Below are positions 1 to 8,369 of a stretch of 64,000 bases of DNA, piece by piece (positions within the stretch are counted from its first letter, which is position 1; the number at the start of each line of letters is the position of its first letter). The stretch is from Motilimonas pumila. Its GTDB lineage: Bacteria; Pseudomonadota; Gammaproteobacteria; Enterobacterales; CBDFNC01. The position numbers were made by a program, and so were the translations under genes. The notes under the pieces are model-generated. The model searched no databases. It was given only the letters and a program-made list of their open reading frames with translations, and was not told the origin of the DNA. The stretch lies in NCBI RefSeq assembly GCF_003596335.1, contig NZ_QZCH01000010.1, positions 1 through 64,000 on the forward strand. Reading direction: 5' to 3'.

Positions 1-146
1 TGTGATGACGGCACAGAAGAATTTCGACTATTTTGATTTAGTCTGTCTTCAAGTTCTGCCAACTTATTCCATAAAAACTGGATGATATCCTTCGCCTCTT
101 CAGGCGAATCGAAATCTGGCGGTGGAGGTAATGTTTTCTTATTCAT
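1..146 (-). CDS. IS66-family transposase, N-terminal fragment (runs off left edge)
   Basis: Reading leftward from an ATG at 146, an open frame continues to the window edge. Its first residues are MNKKTLPPPPDFDSPEEAKD, followed by a helix ending LAELEDRLNQNSRNSSVPSS. The QNSRNSS-PSS motif after a Leu-rich helix is the hallmark of the N-terminus of IS66-type TnpC transposases, so this is probably the start of an insertion-sequence transposase, with most of it outside the window. The element's end should lie between 147 and about 290, but no terminal inverted repeat can be paired without the other end. An orphan transposase gene is equally possible. Confidence 0.7.
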   Translation of the reverse strand, partial: MNKKTLPPPPDFDSPEEAKDIIQFLWNKLAELEDRLNQNSRNSSVPSS

Positions 147-253
147 CCTACCAGATTGCCACCACAAAAAGAACACTCAAGTTGAAAGTGGGATCAAGTT
201 AACTGGATCACATAATTTTGGTGTCAAGTCCTCGCGGCTGAATAGTTACATAA

Positions 254-279
254 AAAGAGTAAGCAGTCACTTACTCTTT
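254..279 (-). terminator. Inverted repeat / second terminator-like hairpin past crbS
   Basis: Arms AAAGAGTAAG (254-263) and CTTACTCTTT (270-279) are perfectly complementary over 10 bp with a 6-nt loop. Read leftward the hairpin is followed by a T-rich run, so it could stop transcription coming from crbS. It could instead belong to the end of the IS66-like element. The stretch 147-338 contains no other gene that I can support. Confidence 0.45.
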
Positions 280-289
280 CTTATTTAAA

Positions 290-318
290 ACACAAAGCCT
301 GCGTCCTTCGAGGCAGGC
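290..318 (-). terminator. Intrinsic terminator of crbS
   Basis: GCCTGC (297-302) pairs with GCAGGC (313-318). On the minus strand the stem is followed by TTTGTGTTTT. It lies 20 nt past the stop codon of the kinase gene. Confidence 0.6.
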
Positions 319-338
319 ATTATACGGTAAAATTAACT

Positions 339-3300
339 TTAATTTGCCATCGCCCTTAACAAGGCTTTAAGCTTCAGTGGCTTTACCGGTTTGCTTAAAT
401 AATAATAACCGTGCTGCTTGATTTGCGACAGCAGCTCTGGCTGACGGTCAGCACTGATTACCACGCCTGGAATATCGCCATAGCGAAGCCTTAACATGTG
501 CAGCGCTTGTAACCCGGTTTTTCCCTCTCCAAGATGATAATCGCTGAGTATCATTTTAGGACGAATGCCACTGACAAACACATTCATCGCGGCGTCTAAG
601 CTTTCTGCGCAATGCACCTTGCAACCCCATTTTTGCAGCAAGCCACTCATTGCGGTCAAAATATCCGCCTCGTTATCAATGCATAAAACATCCCAGCCCG
701 TAAAATCTACCGCTTTGGGCTGCACGGCTTGCGTGTGCTGCACTAAACTTGGTTGTGAGCGAGCTAAGGTCACGCTGAATACAGTGCCTTGTTCGGGCCA
801 AGAGCGCACAGCAAGAGTATGACCCAATAGATTTGCCAAGCCTTTGGCAATGGCAAGCCCCAAGCCGAGGCCTTGCTCTTGAGCCGTTTTAGAGTGATCC
901 AAACGGAGAAACTCTTCAAAAATGTCTGCCAGCTTGTCCTGCGCAATTCCGGGCCCATTATCCCAGACTTGAATGTCTATTTGCTCGCCGCGTTGCCTGA
1001 CGCCCAGTAACACTTTGCCTTTGGGGTTATAGCGAAAGGCATTGGTCAAAAAGTTCTGTAGAATGCGCCGTAACAACTTAGGGTCCGAGTACACGGGTAA
1101 ATGACTATGATAAGTGCGAAAGACAATGCCGTACTCTTTCGCTAATACTCCAAACTCGGCTTCTAGTTGGTCTAATACGTCACTGAGATAAAAATGTTTG
1201 GGTTTAGCGATTAATTTGCCCGCTTCAATGCGTGAGATATCTAATAAATCGGCGATCAGTTCTTCAGCTGAATTCAGTGAGTCATCAATGTGCTTGGCGA
1301 TCACTTCTGTTTCACTGCTGGCAGCCGTTTCTAATAACGTAGACGTAAACAACTTGGCAGCGTTAAGCGGCTGCATCAAGTCGTGGCTGACTGCCGCAAG
1401 AAAACGGGTTTTGGAACGATTGGCCATCTCTGACTGCGCCGTCGCGTGCATTAATTCGCTGTTAAGGTGCGACAAAGCCTCGGTTCGCTCTGTCACTCTG
1501 GCTTCTAAATTTTCATTGGCAGATTTAAGCGCTTGTTCGGCATTACGAAACGCCGTGATATCGGTAAAACTCATTACAAAGCCACCGCCAGGCATGGGGT
1601 TACCTTGCATTTCAATGACTTTGCCATCATCTCTAATCCGAGAAGAGGTGTGGGGCGTGCCGTTTCGCATGTGCTCTAAACGACGTAAAATTTGCTCCTC
1701 AACGTCACCTTCCCCAAGTAGACCATTACCTGCGTTATACCGAATGATATCTTCAATGGGTCGGCCAACTTGAATAAGCTCTCTTGGAAACTGAAACAAT
1801 TCGATATAACGGCGGTTCCATGCCACTAGCTGCAACTGATGATCCACCACTGAGATACCTTGATTGATGTGCTCAATCGCCCCTTGCAATAAACCACGGT
1901 TAAACTGAAACAGCTCAGAGGCTTCGTCCACTATGGTGGCAAGCTCATCTAATTGCATGTCGCGCCCTTGCAGTGCAGAGGTCAACACTAATCGCGCAGA
2001 AGATGCACCAAATACCCCCGCAAGCAACCGCTCGGTTAACTCAATTAACGAGCCCGGCGCTTGCATGTCGGGCTTGAGAGTTAACTCATTAATGCGGGCA
2101 TACCGACTAAAGTGCAGCCGCACCCGGCGTTTACCTAAAAAGCGGGTAGCCAGCATCTCCAACTCTTCCACCCTGACTTTTGCTTGGTAAAATGCGACCG
2201 GATCGCTTTCTGTCGAGCCGACAAAACCCGACGCTTGCATCCGCTCGCTTAACGTTGGGCTAGTAAAAATCGAACCTAAAACATAACCGGCTAAATTCAG
2301 CACTATGCTGACCAAAATGCCCCAATACGCTGGCGCCATATCAGACAAACCGCCGAACCTTGGTGGTGTAAGCAAATAAATCATGAGGTTATTTGAAGCG
2401 TCGCCGCCAAGCCAACCCACCTCATTCAGTAAGGTTAACACCCAACAACTGCCACCCAGTAGAAGGCCAATATAAACGCCATTACGGTTACCATTGCGCC
2501 AAAATAAGCCCAGAAGCAAAGCCGGCGCGAACAAACTAATGGCAGCAAAAGATAGCACCCCTATGGCCGCCAGTGAGTCAAGCTGGCTCATCAGTAAATG
2601 GGTCGCCCAGGCTAATAGCAATAACACTACAATGGCAGTGCGGCGCACCTTAATGAGTAAGTCTTTGAATTCGCCAAAGCTGCCTTGACTAAAGTTTTTT
2701 CGGCGCAATATCAAGGGCAAAATAATATCGTTGCTGATCATAATGGACAGGGCAATCGTTGCCACAATCACCATGCCACTGGCCGCCGACATGCCGCCCA
2801 AATAAGCAGCAATCGCCAAACTGGAATGTTCAAATGCCACCGGTAAGCTAATAACGTAATTATCTGGCTGCACATCCCCTGCCAGCCATACATCACCGGC
2901 CATCGCAAGGGGGATAACAAACGCCCCCATAATGAGTAAGTACAAAGGCAGCAACCAACGAGCCCAGTGTAAATCTTGGCCTTGATTATTTTCAACCACG
3001 GTCACGTGAAACTGCCGCGGTAGACAAAACATGGCGCAGGCAGAAAGTAGCATTAAAATACTCATTTCAATGCCTTGGGCAACCGAAAATGACGTGGCTT
3101 TGTCAGCGTAATCACTGAGTACAGGTGCTGTTAGCGACTCAGGAGCGGAGTAAATAACATAAACGGCAAATATGCCCACAGCTGCAAAAGCCACCAGCTT
3201 TAGCAAAGACTCAAACGCGATAGCGATCATCATGCCCCTGTGGTGCTCGGTAATATCAATGCGCCGGGTGCCAAATAAAATAGTAAACATGGCCAGCGCC

Positions 3301-3800
3301 AAGCTTACTAATAATGCCATCATGCCGGCGTTATCACTGTGGCTCCCCTCACTCAGTTGCGGCGCTACCAATAGCTCCAGCCCCATGACTATGGCCCTTA
3401 GTTGCAAGGCGATATAAGGCAATATGCCCACCACCGCAATCAGGGTGATAACCATGGCCAACTGCTGCGATTTCCCGTAGCGAGCGGCGATAAAATCCGC
3501 GATAGAGGTAATATGTTCGCGTTTTGAAATGAGAATAATGCGGCCCACTAATTTCCACCCGAAGGTGAACACTAAAATGGGGCCAAGGTAGATGGGTATA
3601 AAGGACCAAAAATCCGTGGCGGCTTGACCTACTGTGCCGTAGAACGACCAAGAGGTACAATAAACACCGATCGACAAGCTATAAATGATAGGTTGCCATT
3701 TAAGGCGCGAGTGCTGGTTTCTGTCACCAAGCCAAGCGGCCACAAACAATAGACACAAATAAATGATAGAAACAGGCGCAATGATCCAACCGAGATCCAT
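339..3800 (-). CDS. crbS: CrbS/MxtR-like Na+/solute symporter-coupled hybrid sensor histidine kinase
   Basis: A 1153-residue inner-membrane sensor. About residues 1-530 form a multi-helix sodium:solute symporter (SSS, PutP-like) module. A PAS domain follows at about 655-775, then a coiled linker, a HisKA dimerisation domain with phospho-acceptor H806 in SHDLMQPLN, a HATPase_c domain (DNGPGI, GLGLGLAI) and a C-terminal receiver with D1087 in LSDYHLG. This is the architecture of CrbS/MxtR, which with the LuxR-type regulator CrbR/ErdR controls acs in Vibrio and Pseudomonas. The acs locus about 7 kb away supports the call. No CrbR gene is adjacent. ATG start with only a weak GGTGGG upstream. It is the last gene of the leftward pilin-MFS-kinase array, 71 nt after the MFS gene. 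The orthology is inferred from architecture and context. Confidence 0.8.
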   Translation of the reverse strand: MDLGWIIAPVSIIYLCLLFVAAWLGDRNQHSRLKWQPIIYSLSIGVYCTSWSFYGTVGQAATDFWSFIPIYLGPILVFTFGWKLVGRIILISKREHITSIADFIAARYGKSQQLAMVITLIAVVGILPYIALQLRAIVMGLELLVAPQLSEGSHSDNAGMMALLVSLALAMFTILFGTRRIDITEHHRGMMIAIAFESLLKLVAFAAVGIFAVYVIYSAPESLTAPVLSDYADKATSFSVAQGIEMSILMLLSACAMFCLPRQFHVTVVENNQGQDLHWARWLLPLYLLIMGAFVIPLAMAGDVWLAGDVQPDNYVISLPVAFEHSSLAIAAYLGGMSAASGMVIVATIALSIMISNDIILPLILRRKNFSQGSFGEFKDLLIKVRRTAIVVLLLLAWATHLLMSQLDSLAAIGVLSFAAISLFAPALLLGLFWRNGNRNGVYIGLLLGGSCWVLTLLNEVGWLGGDASNNLMIYLLTPPRFGGLSDMAPAYWGILVSIVLNLAGYVLGSIFTSPTLSERMQASGFVGSTESDPVAFYQAKVRVEELEMLATRFLGKRRVRLHFSRYARINELTLKPDMQAPGSLIELTERLLAGVFGASSARLVLTSALQGRDMQLDELATIVDEASELFQFNRGLLQGAIEHINQGISVVDHQLQLVAWNRRYIELFQFPRELIQVGRPIEDIIRYNAGNGLLGEGDVEEQILRRLEHMRNGTPHTSSRIRDDGKVIEMQGNPMPGGGFVMSFTDITAFRNAEQALKSANENLEARVTERTEALSHLNSELMHATAQSEMANRSKTRFLAAVSHDLMQPLNAAKLFTSTLLETAASSETEVIAKHIDDSLNSAEELIADLLDISRIEAGKLIAKPKHFYLSDVLDQLEAEFGVLAKEYGIVFRTYHSHLPVYSDPKLLRRILQNFLTNAFRYNPKGKVLLGVRQRGEQIDIQVWDNGPGIAQDKLADIFEEFLRLDHSKTAQEQGLGLGLAIAKGLANLLGHTLAVRSWPEQGTVFSVTLARSQPSLVQHTQAVQPKAVDFTGWDVLCIDNEADILTAMSGLLQKWGCKVHCAESLDAAMNVFVSGIRPKMILSDYHLGEGKTGLQALHMLRLRYGDIPGVVISADRQPELLSQIKQHGYYYLSKPVKPLKLKALLRAMAN

Positions 3801-3871
3801 GGTAATCCCACCAATAAAGTCATGAAAATCAATTGTTCAATAAAGCCTGCCTGATTGACAAGCAAACAAGC

Positions 3872-5017
3872 CTAAGAGTTAGAGCTGGCGCGGCCGTAAA
3901 TCACAAACACCGGCAGCACCATGAGTGCCATCAACCAAAATACATTGCCTTGCCAAGCTTGATATAAGCTACTTGAAACCAAGGTTGCTAAGGCAATCGC
4001 CAAGCCTAAAGCTAAAGCGGAATAGAGCGCTTGCAGTTGAATGCTGTATGCTGCAGGCGCCTTCTCGGCGATAAAACGTATGGCGGCTATTTGCGCCAAG
4101 GCAAAGGTGAACGCGTGTAAAGCTTGCGATAAGAACAACACGGTAACGTCGGTAGAAAGGGCCAACACAGTCCAACGAATAACAGCTCCAGTAGCGGCTA
4201 ACATAAACAACTTTGGCAAGGTTACATTGGCAAACCAACGCTTAGCGTTTGCCATTAACAGCACTTCTGCTACCACGGCAAATGCCCATAAATAACCTAT
4301 AACGGTTTCTGGTATGCCAGCACTTTGCCAATATATGGCGCTGTAAGTGTAATAGGCGCCATGACTGCCTTGAATGCAGCTTGTGACCAATAAAAATTGC
4401 CACAAGCCCGGCAGGCGACAAACCTGCCATAAACTGGCTCTTACGGTATTGGTTTGTTGCGAGTCTGTGAGAGCTGGGGTAGGGTTAAGGATGGCAACCG
4501 AGAAAGTAAGCAGCAGTGCGAATAACAGCGTATATAAAATTACGTGATGGCCATATTGCTCACTGAGCCAACCTGTGGCAATGGCTGCAACAATAAAACT
4601 GATAGAGCCCCACAAACGCACCTTGCCATAGTCGAGGCCAATTTGCTTGACCCAGCGGGTCGCTACCGCATCCCCCAAAGGGATTAAAGGCGCAATAATA
4701 AAATTGGCCAGCAAGGTTAATCCCGCTAGCCAATACCAGCCGTTAAAAGCAAGAAATAGCGCAAAGACGCCTAATGTAAGTAAACATAGCCAGCGAATGG
4801 CGATGATTAATTGGCTTTCCCGTTGGACTCGGTTAACCAACCACAAGCTCGACAGACAACGAAGAAACAAGGCGACGCCGAGCACAGTGCCGACCAAGCC
4901 AGGATCTAACCCTTCTTGCTCCAGCCATAAGGGCCAAAAAGGTAAAAAGATGCCCCAACAAAAGAAAAAGCTCGCGAAAAAAGTCGCGAGCCAGTGGTTT
5001 GCCTTAAATCTATGCAA
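3872..5017 (-). CDS. MFS transporter, HcaT / nucleoside-symporter-like
   Basis: A 381-residue, very hydrophobic protein with about 12 predicted membrane helices, beginning MHRFKANHWLATFFASFFF. The layout resembles the MFS_1-like group that includes the 3-phenylpropionate transporter HcaT; the substrate cannot be read from the sequence. The start appears to be TTG, one nucleotide after the pilV stop codon (TTGTAA-C-TTG), with no in-frame ATG near the N-terminus and no good Shine-Dalgarno. Expression therefore probably depends on translational coupling to the pilin operon. A membrane transporter locked to minor pilin genes is unusual. Confidence 0.75.
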   Translation of the reverse strand: MHRFKANHWLATFFASFFFCWGIFLPFWPLWLEQEGLDPGLVGTVLGVALFLRCLSSLWLVNRVQRESQLIIAIRWLCLLTLGVFALFLAFNGWYWLAGLTLLANFIIAPLIPLGDAVATRWVKQIGLDYGKVRLWGSISFIVAAIATGWLSEQYGHHVILYTLLFALLLTFSVAILNPTPALTDSQQTNTVRASLWQVCRLPGLWQFLLVTSCIQGSHGAYYTYSAIYWQSAGIPETVIGYLWAFAVVAEVLLMANAKRWFANVTLPKLFMLAATGAVIRWTVLALSTDVTVLFLSQALHAFTFALAQIAAIRFIAEKAPAAYSIQLQALYSALALGLAIALATLVSSSLYQAWQGNVFWLMALMVLPVFVIYGRASSNS

Positions 5018-5018
5018 G

Positions 5019-5801
5019 TTACAACCAGGTAGGGCGGGGAACTAAACCTGTACAGTCGCCTGCCGGACACTCTTTCCACCCGTCATCGCTAGCAGTATAT
5101 GGGAAGTTCCCAGAATCAGGCCCCCAAGAAGCGTCATCAGAGCAATTAATCGCAGAAGAAGCACATATATACTTTTCATTCACCCCATCACCGTCTAAGT
5201 CCCAAGACACTTGATCTGTAGCAAAATAAGGATAATTTGCGACGTATAAAGGTGGTTGATGACTTGCATCATAAGGATCCATTGCAGGATCTATTGTCGG
5301 GTATGTCCCTCCACCTGAGCCGCCATTATTTTCTTCGTATACTTTATCCGCGGCAAATTGACTTATAGGGCTAATGTGTCCGGTATAAGTTAGGTTTTTT
5401 GTTTCTCCGGAAAGGGAACTCCAAGTCAACTTGACGTCAACTGACTTTAGTTGGTTATCTGAGGTTATGCCACCAGAGGAGACTAAAGCAAGATCGGTTG
5501 GAGTAACAATGGTTCGACTATAAGTTATTCCATCAGATAAAGTGTGGCTTTCTAAAGATGATATATTGTTACCATTACCTGCCGCTACAACAGAAGCATA
5601 GTTGGTATCTTTAAATGACCTTAAATCATCGAATGTTTCTTGCGCTAATGTGATTGCGTTTAAGTACTCTTCCGCTTCCGCGCTTTTTTTACGCATATGC
5701 TTTTGCAAGCTAATAATGCCTGCCACACCTACAGAAATAACCAGCAAAGAAACAAGAACTTCAATTAAACCTATTCCTTGATTTTTCTTATTAAAAATCA
5801 C
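5019..5801 (-). CDS. pilV: Type IV pilus minor pilin, PilV-like
   Basis: A prepilin of 260 residues. The start is GTG at 5801, chosen because AGGAGG sits 5 nt upstream and because it gives a short leader (VIFNKKNQG) before a canonical cleavage site G|IGLIE with Glu at +5. The hydrophobic helix IEVLVSLLVISVGVAGII follows. The GTG overlaps the end of pilX, indicating coupling. The globular domain has an acidic loop DLDGDGVNE (residues 201-209), like an EF-hand/dockerin calcium loop, and four Cys in the last 50 residues. Known role of the family: a minor pilin that primes pilus assembly and can influence adhesion or DNA uptake. Confidence 0.8.
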   Translation of the reverse strand: MIFNKKNQGIGLIEVLVSLLVISVGVAGIISLQKHMRKKSAEAEEYLNAITLAQETFDDLRSFKDTNYASVVAAGNGNNISSLESHTLSDGITYSRTIVTPTDLALVSSGGITSDNQLKSVDVKLTWSSLSGETKNLTYTGHISPISQFAADKVYEENNGGSGGGTYPTIDPAMDPYDASHQPPLYVANYPYFATDQVSWDLDGDGVNEKYICASSAINCSDDASWGPDSGNFPYTASDDGWKECPAGDCTGLVPRPTWL

Positions 5802-6909
5802 TCCAACCTCCTGGAACCCAATATGCATCATTAGGGAATAATGTACGCCTATTTTCGAGTGCATCATCATTATAATGTACGGTTAGCGAACCGTTATAAC
5901 GAGCCACATACTTGTAATCAAGAATTAATGCCCCGAATACATCACCAGTCACATCTGCGCCAAAGCGAGCTAATGTGCGATCTTCGTAAGGGAAGCTCGC
6001 TGACGTGACGTCATTGTTCGAATTAAACGCATAAATCAGTCCATACATATTAAATGTGCCCGATAAGTTACCATTATGTATGATCAGGGTGACACCATTG
6101 GTAATATTATTCGTCTTGCCAGACGCTCCTATGGTTCCTATACCACTGACATTACAATCGCCGGTAACCCATATTGTTTTGGGGGCTTCTGCAGCTGCAA
6201 TAGCTGTAGCTAGCGAGCCACAACCATTGATTTTTTGAACCTCAGGCTGAGCTTTATAATCAGCCCAGTTGTCTTGGGTAACCCCCATATAAGTTAGAAA
6301 GTTATCACCTCTCAATGCACCAATATCCGTGTCAACTGGTTTCCCATTTGTTTGACTTGAACCAACTAAGCCTTGAGTTGATCCCCCCGCTTGAATAGCA
6401 GAATCTGCGGTACCAGGGTGAACATTGCTTGAGCCATAAATTTCATAAGATCCTGCCGCAAGAATTGGTGCTTTGATTTTGCCTCCTGCGCTAGCTACTT
6501 TAACGATTCTTGATACTGTTTTCTGGTTGTCATCAAGTGAGCTTTCTCCCGTTGAAGCCACAATAAACGTGTCACAACCGGCACAAGCCTCAGTGATCTT
6601 TAGTCCATATTTTGCCGATTGCTGAGTGACCGTATATTCCATTTTACCAGCGCCAAGGTCAGCACTGGAAATGCCGGCAGTTGCTGTTTGCCAATCCTTG
6701 CTATTAAGTAAACTCAGAGCATAATCCAATCCAGATTCAGCATTTACCAAAGCTTCTGTATACCTCACATCATTAGATGCTATTTTCGTTTGAGAAACCT
6801 TTGATTTCATGCTGTAAAAAGTAAAACTGGTTGCGGCAATAAGCAGTATTAATGTAACGGTAAGCGTCGCCAGCCCCGACTGAGTACGAGTATGATATTG
6901 ACTTTTCAT
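5791..6909 (-). CDS. pilX: Type IV pilus assembly protein, PilX-like
   Basis: 372 residues, larger than most PilX proteins. The N-terminus MKSQYHTRTQSG|LATLTVTLILLIAA matches PilX_N: a Gly cleavage site followed by a hydrophobic helix without the usual Glu at +5. Residues 45-70 (NDVRYTEALVNAESGLDYAL) fit the conserved PilX segment. The rest is a large Gly/Ser/Asn-rich extracellular domain with a CAGC pair and a conserved-looking aromatic C-terminus (WVPGGWSDF). It overlaps pilW by 4 nt (ATGA) upstream and pilV by 11 nt downstream, so the set is translationally coupled. Confidence 0.75.
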   Translation of the reverse strand: MKSQYHTRTQSGLATLTVTLILLIAATSFTFYSMKSKVSQTKIASNDVRYTEALVNAESGLDYALSLLNSKDWQTATAGISSADLGAGKMEYTVTQQSAKYGLKITEACAGCDTFIVASTGESSLDDNQKTVSRIVKVASAGGKIKAPILAAGSYEIYGSSNVHPGTADSAIQAGGSTQGLVGSSQTNGKPVDTDIGALRGDNFLTYMGVTQDNWADYKAQPEVQKINGCGSLATAIAAAEAPKTIWVTGDCNVSGIGTIGASGKTNNITNGVTLIIHNGNLSGTFNMYGLIYAFNSNNDVTSASFPYEDRTLARFGADVTGDVFGALILDYKYVARYNGSLTVHYNDDALENRRTLFPNDAYWVPGGWSDF

Positions 6910-7631
6910 CGAAATAACTCCAAGTTTCTAATTTGTACCGCCGACTTGATAGATTCTGTGGCCGTCCCGTCGCCAATACTTACTGCCCCTTCCAATTCAA
7001 TTGTAATAAATCGCATGCGACTATAATCGGAAGTGATAGGGGCAATGCCTTCAGGAGGAGCATCGTAGAATTTTAACTTTGAAATAGTCATGCTGTTGCT
7101 ATCGGTTATCGAAACCCAATCGCCATCATCACATGAAGCCGGAGAGCTAGAAGAGTTCGTTGACATTTCAATAACACTGCCATTTAACCTATATCCAAAA
7201 TGCTCATTGGTGTCAGGTGTTCCTCCTGATTTGTCAATATCATATTTGAACAGAATGCAGCTGTTCGCAACTGTGTTAAAAGTGAGTATTTTAGCGGCTA
7301 TCCCGGCATCAAGGGTGACTGTAGTTGCTGCTGCGCCAGAGCCAATGGTATGAGAAATACTTTCTTCCCACATAAAATTGTTCGGTCCTGAGAGGGTACC
7401 TAAAGCATAACTATCCGTGTCGCCTCTAAATCCAGCACGACGAATATCTGTTTCCATAATATACATCAGAGTTTGTAAATCTGACTTCAGCCGAGAATAT
7501 TTTAAGCCATGTATGTTATTGACCACACCAGACACATATAGCCCAGAGATCATGGCAATGACCAGGGTGCCAAGTGCGAGGGAGATCATTAGTTCAACTA
7601 ATGAAAAACCGAGAGATTTTTTTATATACAT
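6906..7631 (-). CDS. pilW: Type IV pilus minor pilin, PilW family
   Basis: 241 residues. The leader MYIKKSLG precedes a canonical prepilin site G|FSLVELMISLALGTLVIAMI with Glu at +5. The C-terminal half is a beta-rich pilin domain with two Cys (NSCILFKYD and PASCDDGDW). PilW-type minor pilins form, with PilV and PilX, the pilus-tip priming complex. The gene overlaps fimT by 10 nt and pilX by 4 nt. Confidence 0.82.
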   Translation of the reverse strand: MYIKKSLGFSLVELMISLALGTLVIAMISGLYVSGVVNNIHGLKYSRLKSDLQTLMYIMETDIRRAGFRGDTDSYALGTLSGPNNFMWEESISHTIGSGAAATTVTLDAGIAAKILTFNTVANSCILFKYDIDKSGGTPDTNEHFGYRLNGSVIEMSTNSSSSPASCDDGDWVSITDSNSMTISKLKFYDAPPEGIAPITSDYSRMRFITIELEGAVSIGDGTATESIKSAVQIRNLELFR

Positions 7632-8152
7632 TCCGTGTAACCCAGTCCAACAGCGCCGATTTGACAGATTCTTATCCGACCAATCAAGCTGGTAATTATT
7701 TTTATTTTTTTGTCATTCGCGGTAGATATAATTATCGTCCCGCCATTTGAATTCAACCGTATTGGTGAAAACCAAACTTTTGAGTGAGAATAATTAATCG
7801 ACTCAAGTTTGACTTTTTTTCCATCAATAAAATCGTATACCTGCTCTTGCCCGTTTAAACTGCAAGAAAGAGGTTGAAAGCAATCGCACTCGGTATTTGT
7901 CGTTAGGCCAACTTTCCATTGTTCACCTTGCTGGCAAAACTGCATTACCAATTGTTGATTGTGTTTGATGGCATAACTGCGCGCCAATCGAAATTGTTGG
8001 TAAATCACATCAGTCGTTACCAACAGGTGTTGCCGCTCTATCATGCTGTGATACGAGGGAATACCTATGGTTAAGGTTGTTCCGATTACGGCCACAGAAA
8101 TCATCAATTCAACCAGGGTCAAGCCGCCACTTTTTAGCAAAATGTTCACCAT
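7622..8152 (-). CDS. fimT: FimT/GspH-family pseudopilin
   Basis: About 176 residues. The start is placed at the ATG at 8152 (MVNILLKSGG|LTLVELMIS), which gives a normal 10-residue leader. The frame is open upstream to a TTG at 8182, and GTG at 8149 has better spacing from AGGGA, so the start is uncertain by one codon. Glu at +5 and the GspH-type core (YQQFRLARSYAIKHNQQLVMQF) fit FimT/GspH minor pseudopilins. FimT proteins in other bacteria bind DNA during uptake; whether this one does is unknown. It is the first gene of the leftward operon. PilY1 and the PilE-like pilin that often follow are absent here. Confidence 0.78.
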   Translation of the reverse strand: MVNILLKSGGLTLVELMISVAVIGTTLTIGIPSYHSMIERQHLLVTTDVIYQQFRLARSYAIKHNQQLVMQFCQQGEQWKVGLTTNTECDCFQPLSCSLNGQEQVYDFIDGKKVKLESINYSHSKVWFSPIRLNSNGGTIIISTANDKKIKIITSLIGRIRICQIGAVGLGYTECI

Positions 8153-8369
8153 TTCCCTAACGGGATAATTTAACATGAACAAAAAACGACCGCGACACTA
8201 AGTTCACATTTCTAGCATTAAGTAATGCACTCGTCACTAAAATATAGTTAAAAAGTCATAAAAAAACGCTATTTTCGAAATCTTTATTGGTCGCAGACTA
8301 AAGTCGCATTGGCTCTGGCGTCGATATCAATAATGCTTATATTACCTCCCATTAACATAGCCTGAGCAT

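Noticed and set aside
1198..1773. 191-codon plus-strand frame
   Set aside because: Antisense to the HisKA/PAS part of the CrbS-like kinase, with no start signal or recognisable domain.
4647..5045. 132-codon plus-strand frame rich in Lys and Asn
   Set aside because: Antisense to the MFS transporter; composition reflects the hydrophobic codons on the real strand.
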